64,000 nucleotides of DNA from Omphiscola glabra (GCA_964017045.1 OZ024798.1:13097630-13161629); one strand, 5' to 3'. Counted from the stretch's first letter, positions 53,801 through 59,991 are shown. Translations and numbers: made by a program. Notes: a model not told the origin generated them from the letters alone.

Positions 53801-56800
53801 GAGAAAAAAAATGAGTAGATGCCAACCGTCAGCCTCCCCCACTCGCCTCCTATGTGAATAAAAAATAGTGCATATCTGGATGGAAAGCAAATATCTTCTG
53901 ACACTAGGCCAGGCAAAGACGGGTGCTTGGCAGGCAATCTTGACAGGCCGATACCAGCTTTAATTCATTGCTGCCAGATGCTAGCCTCCCATAGGCTGGT
54001 TTTGTTAACATGATTGACAGCTCGGTAGATACTGGCTGACTGCTGCCGTTTATATCTCAGTGGCCCACAAAATATGCAAGGTCCAACAACTGTTATATAG
54101 CTGACTGGCCCACAAAATATGCAAGGTCCATCAATTGTTATATAGCTGACTGGCCCACAAAATATGCAAGGTCCATCAACTGTTATATAGCTGACCGGCC
54201 TACAAAATATGCAAGGTCCATCAACTGTTATATAGCTGACCGGCCTACAAAATATGCAAGGTCCAACAACTGTTATATAGCTGACTGGCCCACAAAATAT
54301 GCAAGGTACAACAACTGTTATATAGCTGACTGGCCCACAAAATATGCAAGGTCCAACAACTGTTATATAGCTGACCGGCCTACAAAATATGCAAGGTCCA
54401 ACAACTGTTATATAGCTGACTGGCCCACAAAATATGCAAGGTCCAACAACTGTTATATAGCTGACTGGCCCACAAAATATGCAAGGTCCAACAACTGTTA
54501 TATAGCTGACTGGCCCACAAAATATGCAAGGTCCAACAACTGTTATATATCTGACTGGCCCACAAAATATGCAAGGTCCAACAACTGTTATATAGCTGAC
54601 CGGCCTACAAAATATGCAAGGTCCAACAACTGTTATATAGCTGACCGGCCTACAAAATATGCAAGGTCCAACTGTTATATAGCTGACTGGCCCACAAAAT
54701 ATGCAAGGTCCAACAACTGTTATATAGCTGACTGGCCCACAAAATATGCAAGGTCCAACAACTGTTATATAGCTGACCGGCCTACAAAATGTGCAAGGTC
54801 CATCAACTGTTATATAGCTGACCCGCCTACAAAATATGCAAGGTCCAACAACTGTTATATAGCTGACTGGCCTACAAAATATGAAAGGTCCATCAACTGT
54901 TATATAGCTGACTGGCCCACAAAATATGCAAGGTCCATCAACTGTTATATAGCTGACTGGCCTACAAAATATGCAAGGTCCATCAACTGTTATATAGCTG
55001 ACTGGCCTACAAAATATGCAAGGTCCAACAACTGTTATATAGCTGACTGGCCTAAAAAATATGCAAGGTCCAACAACTGTTATATAGCTGACTGGCCTAC
55101 AAAATATGCAAGGTCCAACAACTGTTATATAGCTGACTGGCCTACAAAATATGCAAGGTCCATCAACTGTTATATAGCTGACTGGCCCACAAAATATGCA
55201 AGGTCCATCAACTGTTATATAGCTGACTGGCCCACAAAATATGCAAGGTCCATCAACTGTTATATAGCTGACTGGCCCACAAAATATGCAAGGTCCATCA
55301 ACTGTTATATAGCTGACTGGCCCACAAAATATGCAAGGTCCATCAACTGTTATATAGCTGACTGGCCCACAAAATATGCAAGGTCCGCCATCTACAGCTC
55401 ACAAGCCCACACAAAAAAATACAGGACCCCTATTCCATAGTACGCTTGTCCAAATAATATTTGAGGTCCACCAATTGTCTAAATCTCACTGGCCCAATTA
55501 ATATATGTAGTCCACGATATGTTATAGTACCTTGACCCACAGAATATGGCAAGTCCTCTTATCAGTTTGTGGACCACTGGCCTGCATAGATCACAGTTTA
55601 TGGACCACTGGCCCACAGAGATCACAGTTTATGGACCACTGGCCCGCAGTGATCAGTTTATGGACCACTGGCCCGGCACATAGCCGCCTTTGTTCTACAA
55701 TTAATATCTTCGAAACACCAAGAGTATGTTATGGGGAGTGGCGAATGGGAAGTAACCCTGTTATTATCTAACGCAACTACATGGGAGGTAAACCCTGCTA
55801 ATAAAAATTAGCTCGATTTAGCAATAATTATATTTATATACATAAAACTTGAGCATAACAAACTGTTTCTATTTCAGGGTGCTGCCAAGATGTTTACTAT
55901 CGGGTTCATGGCCCAAGCAAGTCTTAACTCCTTATCTGTGATGTCATCAGTCCTTAAGAAACCAACCATCCTAAAGAACACATTTTTTAATAAATTAAAT
56001 CTCAAGTTGGCTGTCTTCCTTGGGGGGTACTCAGCAATCTTCAGAGTAAGTCTCTGACTCTTACTTTTTATTCTTATGTTAAGAATCTTATGTCTCTGGC
56101 TCTTAATTTTTATTCTTATGTTAAGAATCCTGGTTATAATATTTACATTCAAAAAATGATTACAATTTTTTTTTTAATTTAAAGGATCGTTATTTCCCTG
56201 TGTGTTGCATTAAGTTTTCTGACCTAATCAAACCTGTTCATCTTTACATGGGCTGTACAAACTTAATGAAATCAGGGATTCTTGAGCCAGTGTCAGAATT
56301 GTTTTTTATTTGAAAAAAAAATAAATAACTACAACAAAAAAACTAAAAGTGAACTATTAATCAATAAAAATTATAGTTCATTCAATTTTTCAGTAGCTAA
56401 AAGGTTATATTTAGGTTAAAAGTTATATACAGGCTAAAGGTGTCATATCGGTTTAATTTAGAAAATATTTTTTAAAGATGACATGACAGTGCAGAAAAGC
56501 AAATTAATTTTTGTTAAATTTAATATTATAACTCTCCTTTGTCATAAGATAAGATAAGATTCTTTTATTGATCGAAATAAATGGAAATGTGTGTTGATTG
56601 CATTGCACATTCTCAGCACATAAATAAAACAATTTGAACACAAGACATCTACATTAAATTATTTCACTAGTGAAAAAAAACAAAAAAAAACCCATTTAGT
56701 GAACTCTGTTAGTTACTTACTAGTTCTCATTTAGTTTTGTGACTTCTGGGGCAGATTGGATATAATTTATTTTCAAATTAAATATATTGCAATTCTATGA

Positions 56801-59536
56801 GTAGCGACATAAATGTGTACATTTAATGAGCATGGCAAATAATAAATGAAGACAGAGAGCAGGAAAATAGAATTTTATCAGGTCTGTTCTCTGGGCATTC
56901 AGTTGTCCCATTACAAGGCTTGGGGCATTCAGTTGTCCCATTACAAGGCTTGGGGCATTCAGTTGTCCCATTACAAGGCTTGGGGCATTCAGTTGTCCCA
57001 TTACAAGGAAGATCTTCCCATGTTTTTTAAAATCAATCCTGATGACTTTGGACAATGCGAAGGATGATAGACTTTTGATAGTTTTTATACAAAAGTCATG
57101 TGTCCCCTTTTTATCTGGGTGATGGGGCTGGTGCTGGTGATGTTTTAAAATTAAGAGGGGTTGTGACACTGCAAAAAAAAAAAAAGTTAAGAACCCCTAT
57201 TTAAATAAATAAAACTGAAATCTGGCGAAAATTTGGTACGAAAATTGAATCTCCATCATTTGCAATTTATTTATTATTTCCAATGTGGCTGTCAACTGTA
57301 TATTTGTCTATTTTCTTTGAGGCTGTCAACTATATTTGTCTATTTTCTTTGAGGCTGTCAACTGTATATTTGTCTATTTTCTTTGAGGCTGTCAACTGTA
57401 TATTTGTCTATTTTCCTTGAGGCTGTCAACTGTGTATTACGTTGGGTGAGGAACAAAGACTCTGACAAGCATGGGTTCATTGCCGGGGCACTGGCTGGTC
57501 TGTCACTGAGGTCCTACAGGAGCATCACAATTGCCCTCTATGCAGCCACCAAGTTGATTGAAGTAAGCCATACATCAGTTAGACCCAATGGGCGGCTCAG
57601 GCAGGAAGAGGCTCCACATTGATTATGATGGTCAGGGGTTCAAATCTCAGTACATCCAAATGAACTTGCCATCCTTCTTCTCTCCCTAAAGCTGAGGGAT
57701 ATACAGGCTCACCACTGATGCTGTTAAATGCATACTAGATTGGTGATGGACATGGTTCAGCGCAAAAAATGCAGTCACACACAAGGAATAAAGAATGTTA
57801 CACAATAATTTGAGTCAAATTGGTACACTTGAAATATTGAATTTTTATTTTTTTAATAGATGCAAATGAGATATGAAAATTGGGATATCTTTATGTTTTA
57901 GAGAAGAATTTAGTACCATTTTACAATTTAGTGTACAGATTTGAAATAGTATATGTATTTTATGGCACTCACTCACTGTGCTTTATTGAAGATATTTGAC
58001 ATATCTGTATTAGACCTACTTCACTACATTAAAATATGCTTTATAAAAAGAATGAACCACTTTGAATTTGTTCCCAGATTTTATACTTCAAGGGGATTGA
58101 GTCCTATGGATTTCCCTACTTCAAGTCTGCTGACATCTTCATCTACGCCTTTTCCACTGCTTTTATATTCCATGCAGTAAGTTGGGAACACTCCACTCCT
58201 TTGAATTGAAATCTTTCTTGTTGCCAAGTCAATCTGAAATGTTTGAACCCTAATTTCAGATGCACATATTTAATAGCAAGTAATGGCCTCATTTATTGAC
58301 ATGTAAGCCAAGGAAAAGGTCATCAAACCCTAAAAGAAAAGTTTATAATAAAATGTATACATTACATGAACATTAAATCATTTGACATAATTGTCTAAAG
58401 TAATACAATTTGTGCACATGTTGCCAGGCTGTGATGGAGCCTCACACACTTAGACCTGGCTACTGGAAGTTTTTACTCAGGGTAACTGATAACAAGTAAG
58501 TCTTTTTTATTATTTTAATATTAGCATTACATCTGTATAGACTGAGAAAGGTTGCTTATCTTAGACTACATCTGTATAGACTGAGAAAGCTTGCTTATCT
58601 TAGACTACATCTGTATAGACTGAGAAAGCTTGCTTATCTTAGACTACATCTGTATAGACTGAGAAAGCTTGCTTATCTTAGACAACATCTGTATAGACTG
58701 ACAAAGGTTGCTTATCTTAGACTACATCTGTATAGACTGACAAAGGTTTCTTATCTTAGACTACATCTGTATAGACTGACAAAGGTTGCTTATCTTAGAC
58801 TACATCTGTATAGACTGACAAAGGTTGCTTATCTTAGACTACATCTGTATAGACTGACAAAGGTTGCTTATCTTAGACTACATCTGTATAGACTGACAAA
58901 GGTTGCTTATCTAACTTAGACTATAAAAGTAAATTGTCTCTTTTTGACCTGTAGCTTGTTCGAATCTTTAAAATTTGTTGCTGCAGATTTGTTAAAAAAT
59001 GTTTACCGGTACTTAAAGTAGAAAATATTAAAAACTGCAACTTTTAGAGAAGTTGACTTTGTGTCCCCGTTAACTTTGATTCAGCAAAGCCTGTGTAAAA
59101 TGCACTAATTGACATGAACAATCACTAATCATGTGTGTCTAGACTAACTGACATGTGTAACAAGCACTAAGTGACATGTGTAACAAGCTCTAAGTGACAT
59201 GTGTAACAAGCACTAAGTGACATGTGTAGCAAGCACTAACTGACATGTGTAGCAAGCACTAACTGACATGTGTAGCAAGCACTAAGTGACATGTGTAACA
59301 AGCACTAATCAACATGTGTGTCTAGACTAATTGAGCCCATCCAGGTCTCTAACATTTCGTATAATTAAAATATAATGTATCATGTGGTAAAATTAAAAGT
59401 ATTGTTGTCAATCAGATTTGCACTCATGAATCGTCACCTTCTAGACGTGTTTGGTGTCAAATCCTCCAAGATCCAGCCCGACTACTGGCCACAGTATGAC
59501 CCAGCCTTCACCACCTTGACCCGACCCAAGAGCTAA
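8951..59536 (+). CDS. TMEM135: TMEM135, C-terminal part, eight exons (5' exons outside window)
   Basis: Multi-pass membrane protein of peroxisomes (also known as PMP52) linked to mitochondrial fission and lipid metabolism; the C-terminal half belongs to the Tim17/Tim22/PMP group. Coding exons: 8951-8997, 44699-44740, 50434-50779, 55878-56045, 57422-57562, 58078-58176, 58428-58495, 59416-59536. All have AG acceptors and GT donors, the phases match at every junction, and the total is 1032 nt (343 residues plus TAA). The order and spacing of blocks match the vertebrate protein as I remember it: a VLLF..AA.Y..FFR-like helix, a short GL-containing loop, FFVG.(E/D)E.PT, a Cys-His segment ending in SC.SYV.K, then the Tim17-like part with AVNC.LR..RN and the very conserved LRP.YWKFLLR and MNR..LDVF. 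The linker in the 346-nt exon is longer than in vertebrates. The N-terminal Cys-rich region should lie upstream of the window. Identity is near certain; the two microexons are slightly less so. Confidence 0.92.
9981..10375. repeat. ~56-bp minisatellite, 7 copies
   Basis: Each unit contains CAGAACTTCTCCCTCTCTGA and CATACATCTATTCACCAA, with unit length varying from 54 to 57 bp. Confidence 0.92.
10376..12250. other. Intronic AT-rich DNA with C homopolymers
   Basis: No gene recognised. Runs of 10 or more C occur near 10717, 11046 and 11153; a G run is near 11380. Confidence 0.5.
12250..12850 (-). other. GC-rich island with - strand open frames, unidentified
   Basis: Two adjacent - strand frames look coding-like in composition. 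12845-12633 contains WKKCVRCERLDLVSREM and runs into a strong donor-like GGTGAGTGC at about 12672. 12626-12351 contains KIKISANTYYKIGKAAERHV. I recognise neither, and the + strand is also partly open. It could be a fragment of a transposon gene or a nested exon. Confidence 0.25.
13140..14660. other. Mixed intronic DNA, no gene recognised
   Basis: A 127-codon + strand ORF (13344-13727) starts with a 38-bp direct duplication (GTAAATAGATTGTTTTACAA twice, 13396-13458) and has no recognisable domain. 13990-14200 is GC-richer and open in both directions; not identified. Confidence 0.4.
15851..16205 (-). repeat. Interspersed repeat copy A (SINE/LINE-derived)
   Basis: The part from about 16066 to 16205 is clearly homologous to 22652-22800 (shared GGCGTGGAGAGAGGCGATT-like and AATTTCGTCCTGCGAATTC-like blocks). 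The part before it (ACCCTGGGTGAATGAGGCCC and CCTTGGCCGGCAACTCATCT) looks like a gastropod SINE. Orientation uncertain. Confidence 0.6.
17880..18620. other. GC-rich island, unidentified
   Basis: Higher GC than its surroundings, with - and + frames of 70-100 codons but no conserved domain I can name. It includes CGGGATGGGCAGGGAAGGAT and CCTAGCAAGGGGAGATCTCC. It could be the 5' region of a non-LTR element; unproven. Confidence 0.3.
19331..19835. repeat. 29-bp minisatellite, about 17 copies
   Basis: The unit starts TTGCTGTATGTGGAGAAGGG and ends TGGGATATA. Copies become more diverged toward the 3' end. It is the source of a 192-codon false - strand ORF and several false + ORFs. Confidence 0.95.
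20540..20664. repeat. 30-bp minisatellite, 4 copies
   Basis: GATGGTTGCATGTTTACCTA followed by TGATACCCAT, repeated every 30 bp, creating a ten-residue in-frame repeat in a 153-codon ORF. Confidence 0.92.
20711..22005. other. Non-coding intronic DNA
   Basis: No gene recognised. A (GTC)n tract lies at about 21707-21723. Confidence 0.5.
22006..22171. repeat. Diverged ~85-bp tandem duplication
   Basis: CAGTGCGTCACTGCTGACAA...GTTCAAGCGT and CAGGGCGTCACCGCTCGCAA...GTTCAAGTGT are old copies of each other, sharing GCCA, AAGATGC.ACCA and GTTCAAG blocks. Confidence 0.75.
22581..22640 (+). mobile_element. SPIN-like hAT fragment
   Basis: CAGTGGTTCTCAACCTTCCT, then AATGCCGTGACCCCCAG and AAAATTATTTTTAT, the reverse-complement end of the SPIN consensus. 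No right terminus was found, so it is truncated. Confidence 0.7.
22652..22805 (-). repeat. Interspersed repeat copy B, homologous to 16066-16205
   Basis: The same order of blocks as copy A at about 70-75% similarity by eye, ending in a poly(A)-like tract on the + strand (22808-22825). A 79-codon - strand ORF covers it but has no recognised domain. Confidence 0.65.
24406..24595. repeat. Inverted repeat around a CCCTAA-rich core
   Basis: The left arm 24406-24447 and right arm 24554-24595 are reverse complements at about 40 of 42 positions (arms contain TTTCCGGTTATCTCGACCTC). The core of about 105 bp is made of CCCTAACCTGAACCCTAAAT-like units. The flanks also share GGAAA/CCGG bases. Probably a palindromic MITE or fold-back element; no clear target duplication. 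Confidence 0.85.
25870..26240. other. GC-rich block with open frames, unidentified
   Basis: Richer in CpG than its flanks (GGCGTGGCC, GCGGCCGCACC, CGGGCGCCGGG). Both strands have 90-110 codon frames with no recognisable domain. It may be a CpG-rich element or an old transposon piece. Confidence 0.25.
27373..27757. repeat. 35-bp minisatellite, about 11 copies
   Basis: The unit is ATGATTACATTTTGATGCTA then TAAAGCCATTGTTGT. Confidence 0.94.
28490..28656 (+). mobile_element. SPIN-like hAT MITE with perfect target duplication
   Basis: Flanked by the identical octamer GTCTAGGG (28482-28489 and 28657-28664). The interior matches the copy at 31248 (GGTCGCGACCCCTTTTCCAG, TCTACAGTTATGAAGTA, GTCACCGCAACATGAGGGA) and ends AAGGTTGAGAACCGCTG. 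About 11 bases of the left terminus are missing. Confidence 0.9.
28838..28945. repeat. Short degenerate minisatellite
   Basis: CAAGTGTTTGTGTGTCTGAC with ACCGTCGA, about four copies. Confidence 0.75.
30343..30930. repeat. 28-bp minisatellite, about 20 copies
   Basis: The unit is TTGGAGTGTGGGTTGCAGTA then AGTGTCAA. The ends are more diverged than the middle. Confidence 0.94.
31248..31447 (+). mobile_element. Full-length SPIN-like hAT MITE (200 bp)
   Basis: Begins CAGCGGTTCTCAACCTGTAG and ends GGTTGAGAAACACTG. The interior contains GGTCGCGACCCCTTTCGGGG, CACCTAAGACCATCGGAAAA, TACAGTTATGAAGTAACAAC and GGGGTCGCGGCATTAAGAAG in the same order as the non-autonomous SPIN elements of mammals as I remember them. 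The flanking octamers GTCTATGG and GTATATGG differ at one base, the 8-bp duplication expected of hAT. Confidence 0.92.
31448..32150. other. Intronic DNA, no gene recognised
   Basis: Short ORFs only; mixed composition; nothing supported. Confidence 0.4.
32444..32785. repeat. 18-bp minisatellite, about 19 copies
   Basis: CATCATACTCTTTATATG repeated; 18 bp is six codons, hence four long false ORFs on both strands (up to 136 codons). Confidence 0.95.
32856..32890. repeat. C run followed by (CT)n
   Basis: A simple sequence beside the 18-bp block. Confidence 0.85.
33487..34076. mobile_element. Palindrome-ended MITE copy 1 (about 590 bp)
   Basis: The left end TTAGGGGTCGTTCGCAAAGT is matched inversely by the right end (GCGTGACCTAATTTATGAAC then GACCCCCTAA). 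The sub-terminal AATTTGTGAC and ACGTCA motifs are repeated, and several long G runs are included. A second copy is at 49566. The superfamily is not assigned; no transposase is present. Confidence 0.8.
34735..34866. repeat. 36-bp minisatellite, about 4 copies
   Basis: CAAAAGACCTGATTCAGACC then TGTTGATAATAGGTAC, repeated. Confidence 0.9.
35578..36007. mobile_element. hAT-type MITE, 430 bp, with perfect 8-bp target duplication
   Basis: The termini CAGTGATTCCCAAAGTGGTC and AAAGTTTGGGAACCTCTG are inverted repeats, flanked on both sides by AATTAGAG (35570-35577 and 36008-36015). The interior has repeated GGGGGTCCATGAAATGAAAA units. Different from the SPIN-like family. No transposase. Confidence 0.92.
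36903..37252. repeat. 39-bp minisatellite, about 9 copies
   Basis: The unit is TTATTCGTCTTTACCATCCT then CACCTCTATCAAACAGCCT. In-frame multiples give false ORFs on both strands. Confidence 0.95.
37839..37993. mobile_element. Short hAT-like MITE (155 bp)
   Basis: CAGTGGTCGGAAAACGCGAG at the left and GAGTTTGCCGACCACTG at the right are inverted termini; the interior has GAGCCGCGTGCGGCTCTTTA. The flanking octamers match at only five of eight positions. A possible related end lies at about 32270. Confidence 0.75.
38060..39095. other. Intronic DNA with C runs and - strand open frame, unidentified
   Basis: Long C tracts at about 38306 and 38396-38408. A - strand frame over 38650-38500 ends at a donor-like CAGGTAACA but shows no domain I can name. 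Confidence 0.3.
39096..39175. repeat. 20-bp minisatellite, 4 copies
   Basis: TCCGATCACGAAGTTCATTG, identical copies except the last. Confidence 0.95.
40107..40700. repeat. 25-bp minisatellite, about 24 copies
   Basis: GTGGCACAGCATAGCACAAC followed by ACAAC, with CATCATGG variants alternating with CAGCATAG in the 3' half. It produces many false ORFs on both strands. Confidence 0.95.
41331..41476. repeat. 73-bp tandem duplication
   Basis: CCACCCAACTAGTCTTAGAC and about 50 further bases occur twice nearly unchanged. Confidence 0.92.
41790..41850. repeat. (CT)n microsatellite
   Basis: A CT dinucleotide array with one interruption. Confidence 0.95.
42515..43190. repeat. 31-bp minisatellite, about 22 copies
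   Basis: GATGAGGTAATCAGTATAGT then GGGATATTGAG, with GTGGGATATT and GGGGCATATT variants arranged in runs. Confidence 0.94.
43285..43515. repeat. Degenerate minisatellite
   Basis: Irregular units of GGGGTATTTGATATAATTTA and GGGTATTTATGGAATGGAA. Confidence 0.85.
43672..44492. repeat. 41-bp minisatellite, 20 copies
   Basis: CACACGCACAGATGGAGGTC then CAGACTATCCAACATGTTACC. Since 41 is not a multiple of three, the three frames cycle through the same words and all stay open. That makes the 357- and 275-codon ORFs artefacts. It ends about 200 bp before the 42-nt TMEM135 exon. Confidence 0.96.
44699..44740 (+). CDS. TMEM135: TMEM135 microexon (42 nt)
   Basis: The exon has an AG acceptor (TTTGTTCCAG) and a GTAAGT donor. 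With the AG carried over from the previous exon it reads R-RQNGLSSSSESLF and leaves CG, completed to Arg by the first base of the 50434 exon. The vertebrate protein has a segment of exactly the same length here (R, then about 13 residues containing GL and SAL, then R before FIVG). Forty-two nt in phase 2-2 is what the flanking exons need. It sits just 3' of the 41-bp minisatellite and about 250 bp 5' of a LINE remnant. Confidence 0.75.
44971..45040 (-). mobile_element. LINE 3'-end remnant
   Basis: On the - strand the segment 45040-44987 reads RSEWKDVVRQAKTLHGL and then stops (TAG), the typical C-terminal tail of molluscan non-LTR retrotransposon ORF2 proteins, followed by GCGCCACCGTCG. The rest of the element is missing, consistent with a 5'-truncated or decayed copy. 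Confidence 0.65.
45228..45388 (-). mobile_element. SPIN-like hAT MITE, reverse orientation (161 bp)
   Basis: CAGTGGTCCTCAACCTTCCT at the left and GAGGTTGAGAACCACTG at the right. The interior carries AATGCCGCCACCCTTTAATA and GGTCTTAGGCGACCCCTG, the reverse complement order of the 31248 copy. A run of 14 C interrupts the GGGGTCG block. Confidence 0.9.
45698..48660. repeat. 23-bp minisatellite, about 129 copies, with higher-order structure
   Basis: The unit is ATTTCTAGCCAGGGAACAATGAC with two common variants (ACATTT and ACAGTT) and rare markers (AACAGGGAC, AAAAATGAC, CTAGTCAGG, CCATGGAAC). The markers recur at 552 bp (24 units) and 989 bp (43 units), showing block duplications. It lies wholly within a TMEM135 intron. 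Confidence 0.97.
48838..49425. repeat. 18-bp minisatellite, 33 copies, 288-bp higher-order period
   Basis: TTGGTTACATTCTCTAAC with T/G, C/G and T/C variants. Units 5-13 are the same variant string as units 21-29, a 16-unit period. It gives open frames over 200 codons long on both strands that are not genes. Confidence 0.97.
49566..50023. mobile_element. Palindrome-ended MITE copy 2 (about 460 bp)
   Basis: Begins TTAGGGGTCGTTAGCAAATT and follows copy 1 through GAATTTGTGA, CTCAGTTGCTCACACCTTCT and TGTTGTGGCCATTTTACATT, to GGCGTGACGT. The right arm is degenerate or partly deleted compared with 33487-34076. Confidence 0.75.
50107..50168. repeat. 30-bp tandem duplication
   Basis: AAGTCATACCAGCACAGATC then ATTAAGTCT, twice. 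Confidence 0.88.
50434..50779 (+). CDS. TMEM135: TMEM135 exon (346 nt): linker and Cys-His segment
   Basis: The exon is open in one frame from the acceptor CACAG to the donor GTGGGT. It begins FFVGGDENPT, corresponding to the vertebrate FIVGKEE.PT block, and ends KHKCCPHQHSCLSYVLK, matching the conserved Cys-His motif followed by SYC.K. Between them is a hydrophilic Ser/Thr/Pro/Asn-rich linker of about 50 residues, then a basic-hydrophobic helix (LTLLHRIRRIPLVGCLVEEV). The linker is less conserved and longer than in vertebrates. It likely faces the cytosol (inference). The first base finishes an Arg codon from the preceding exon and the exon ends in phase 0. Confidence 0.9.
50907..51018. repeat. 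38-bp minisatellite, 3 copies
   Basis: GATGTGCACTAAATGTGCTC then CAGAGTCCAAATAAGACT. Confidence 0.94.
51205..51620. repeat. 21/27-bp minisatellite
   Basis: AAGGTGATAGAATGTCATTG units, some carrying an extra GTGATA so that unit length alternates between 21 and 27 bp. All three frames of one strand stay open. Confidence 0.94.
52335..52800. repeat. 24-bp minisatellite, about 19 copies
   Basis: GTGGTACAAACATGTATTAC then TGCC. The 24-bp period keeps frames open, hence 171- and 105-codon false ORFs. Confidence 0.95.
53145..53500. repeat. ~29-bp minisatellite
   Basis: TATTCAACATATCGCTTCTC then TCTTCTTTA, decaying toward the 3' end. Confidence 0.93.
53600..53765. repeat. ~17-bp degenerate minisatellite
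   Basis: CATTCACATGACTGCTC units, with several imperfect copies. Confidence 0.85.
54052..55387. repeat. 45-bp minisatellite, about 30 copies
   Basis: TGGCCCACAAAATATGCAAG then GTCCAACAACTGTTATATAGCTGAC. Variants (CCC/CTA, AACAA/ATCAA, ACTGG/ACCGG) cluster in runs, indicating local amplification. Within the 5.1 kb TMEM135 intron. Confidence 0.96.
55560..55680. repeat. ~30-bp minisatellite, 4 copies
   Basis: CAGTTTATGGACCACTGGCC then a variable CGCA(GT)GATCA. Confidence 0.9.
55878..56045 (+). CDS. TMEM135: TMEM135 exon (168 nt), start of the Tim17-like half
   Basis: Fifty-six codons, phase 0 at both ends, donor GTAAGT. It starts GAAKMFTIGFMAQASL and ends FLGGYSAIFR, which line up with the vertebrate GFIRMFSVGYL...FLGSFVSIYK. 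It contains two hydrophobic stretches likely to be membrane segments (about residues 5-20 and 44-55 of the exon). A short 44-bp duplication begins immediately at the donor (56047-56133). Confidence 0.95.
56047..56133. repeat. 44-bp duplication at a TMEM135 donor site
   Basis: TCTCTGACTCTTACTTTTTA and TTCTTATGTTAAGAATC are repeated as TCTCTGGCTCTTAATTTTTA and the same tail. Confidence 0.88.
56888..57008. repeat. 30-bp minisatellite, 4 copies
   Basis: GGGGCATTCAGTTGTCCCAT then TACAAGGCTT; copies are identical apart from the ends. Confidence 0.96.
57287..57420. repeat. TMEM135: 34-bp repeat that copies a TMEM135 splice acceptor
   Basis: Four units (34, 32, 34, 34 bp) of GGCTGTCAACTGTATATTTG then TCTATTTTCTTTGA precede the exon. 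The exon itself starts inside a fifth, partial unit (GCTGTCAACTGT). Each unit therefore carries a pyrimidine tract, AG and the first 11 bases of the exon. Confidence 0.95.
57422..57562 (+). CDS. TMEM135: TMEM135 exon (141 nt) with duplicated acceptor
   Basis: Forty-seven codons, phase 0, acceptor TTCCTTGAG, donor GTAAGC. It encodes AVNCVLRWVRNKDSD, then the glycine-rich helix FIAGALAGLSL and a YRSITIALYAATKLIE segment, matching the family's C.LR..RN...AG.LAG.S......TI..Y...KLVE. The acceptor plus the first 11 bases of the exon are present in three further upstream tandem copies (see the 34-bp repeat), so the correct start is set by the open frame: use of the nearest upstream decoy would hit a stop after ten codons. 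Confidence 0.95.
57575..57790 (+). repeat. tRNA-like SINE candidate
   Basis: Contains GGTCAGGGGTTCAAATCTCA, close to a pol III B box (GGTTCAANNC), with a possible A-box-like GGGCGGCTCAGG some 55 bp upstream. No intact tRNA fold. Confidence 0.35.
58078..58176 (+). CDS. TMEM135: TMEM135 exon (99 nt)
   Basis: Thirty-three codons, phase 0, acceptor TTGTTCCCAG, donor GTAAGT. It begins ILYFKGIESYGFPYF and continues through an aromatic-rich hydrophobic segment (ADIFIYAFSTAFIFHA) typical of a membrane helix. It aligns with the vertebrate YFKGIE....PYF..AD..IYS.STA block. Confidence 0.96.
58428..58495 (+). CDS. TMEM135: TMEM135 exon (68 nt)
   Basis: It encodes AVMEPHTLRPGYWKFLLR followed by VTDN and two bases of a Lys codon. 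The LRP.YWKFLLR string is the most conserved signature of TMEM135. The acceptor is GTTGCCAG and the donor GTAAGT. Phase 2 at the 3' end fits the last exon. Confidence 0.97.
58525..58923. repeat. 39-bp minisatellite, about 10 copies
   Basis: ACATCTGTATAGACTGAGAA then AGCTTGCTTATCTTAGACT. GAGAAAGC copies come first and GACAAAGG copies later, showing directional spread. Inside the last TMEM135 intron. Confidence 0.96.
59100..59325. repeat. 23-bp minisatellite, about 9 copies
   Basis: ACTAAGTGACATGTGTAACA then AGC. It ends about 90 bp before the last TMEM135 acceptor. Confidence 0.93.
59416..59536 (+). CDS. TMEM135: TMEM135 last coding exon and stop
   Basis: The acceptor is CAATCAG. With AA from the previous exon it reads K then FALMNRHLLDVFG, continuing to a Pro/Asp/Tyr-rich tail with DPAFTTLT and ending at TAA 59534-59536. 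It matches the vertebrate MNRK.LDVFG....D..PR.DPR.TT tail, with a somewhat shorter end. Confidence 0.96.
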
Positions 59537-59991
59537 ACTCTTGCTGTGACTTAGACTTTGTTTAGAAGTGTTGAGAACATGGGCATTGAAATAAGATTGT
59601 GGTTTGAAGATTTTAAAAGGCCTCCATTTTACAATTTAAATATCTTCAATGTGGAAAAAAATGTGTTTATCAATGGCAGGAAATTTTACTTAAAGCAAAG
59701 TTTTTCTGTCTTAAATTTACTTTAAAAAAATTAGATGATTGAAAGATATTCATACCTAAGTTAGACAAATGTTCCATGTTTAGTTGACCTCATTTTTAAT
59801 TTATAACATTGGAACATAATGTCATAACACATTTTTTATTTGTATGAAATTACCACAAATAATTTTAAATATTAGATGAAATGTTCAAACTTATTTATTT
59901 CTCTGTAATTTTACTATTATAAAAATTGTGTGAATGTTGACAAAGGATGTTAGAAGAAAGTGGAAAGAAATGATTCCCAGCATTTAAAGTA

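Larger units (their letters stand above)
50780..55877 (+). other. TMEM135: TMEM135 intron (5.1 kb) with five minisatellite blocks
   Basis: The donor is GTGGGT and the acceptor is TTCTATTTCAG. The intron contains 38-, 21-, 24-, 29- and 45-bp tandem repeats plus shorter ones. The stretch 51621-52170 is AT-rich, then C-rich, with nothing recognised. Confidence 0.88.
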
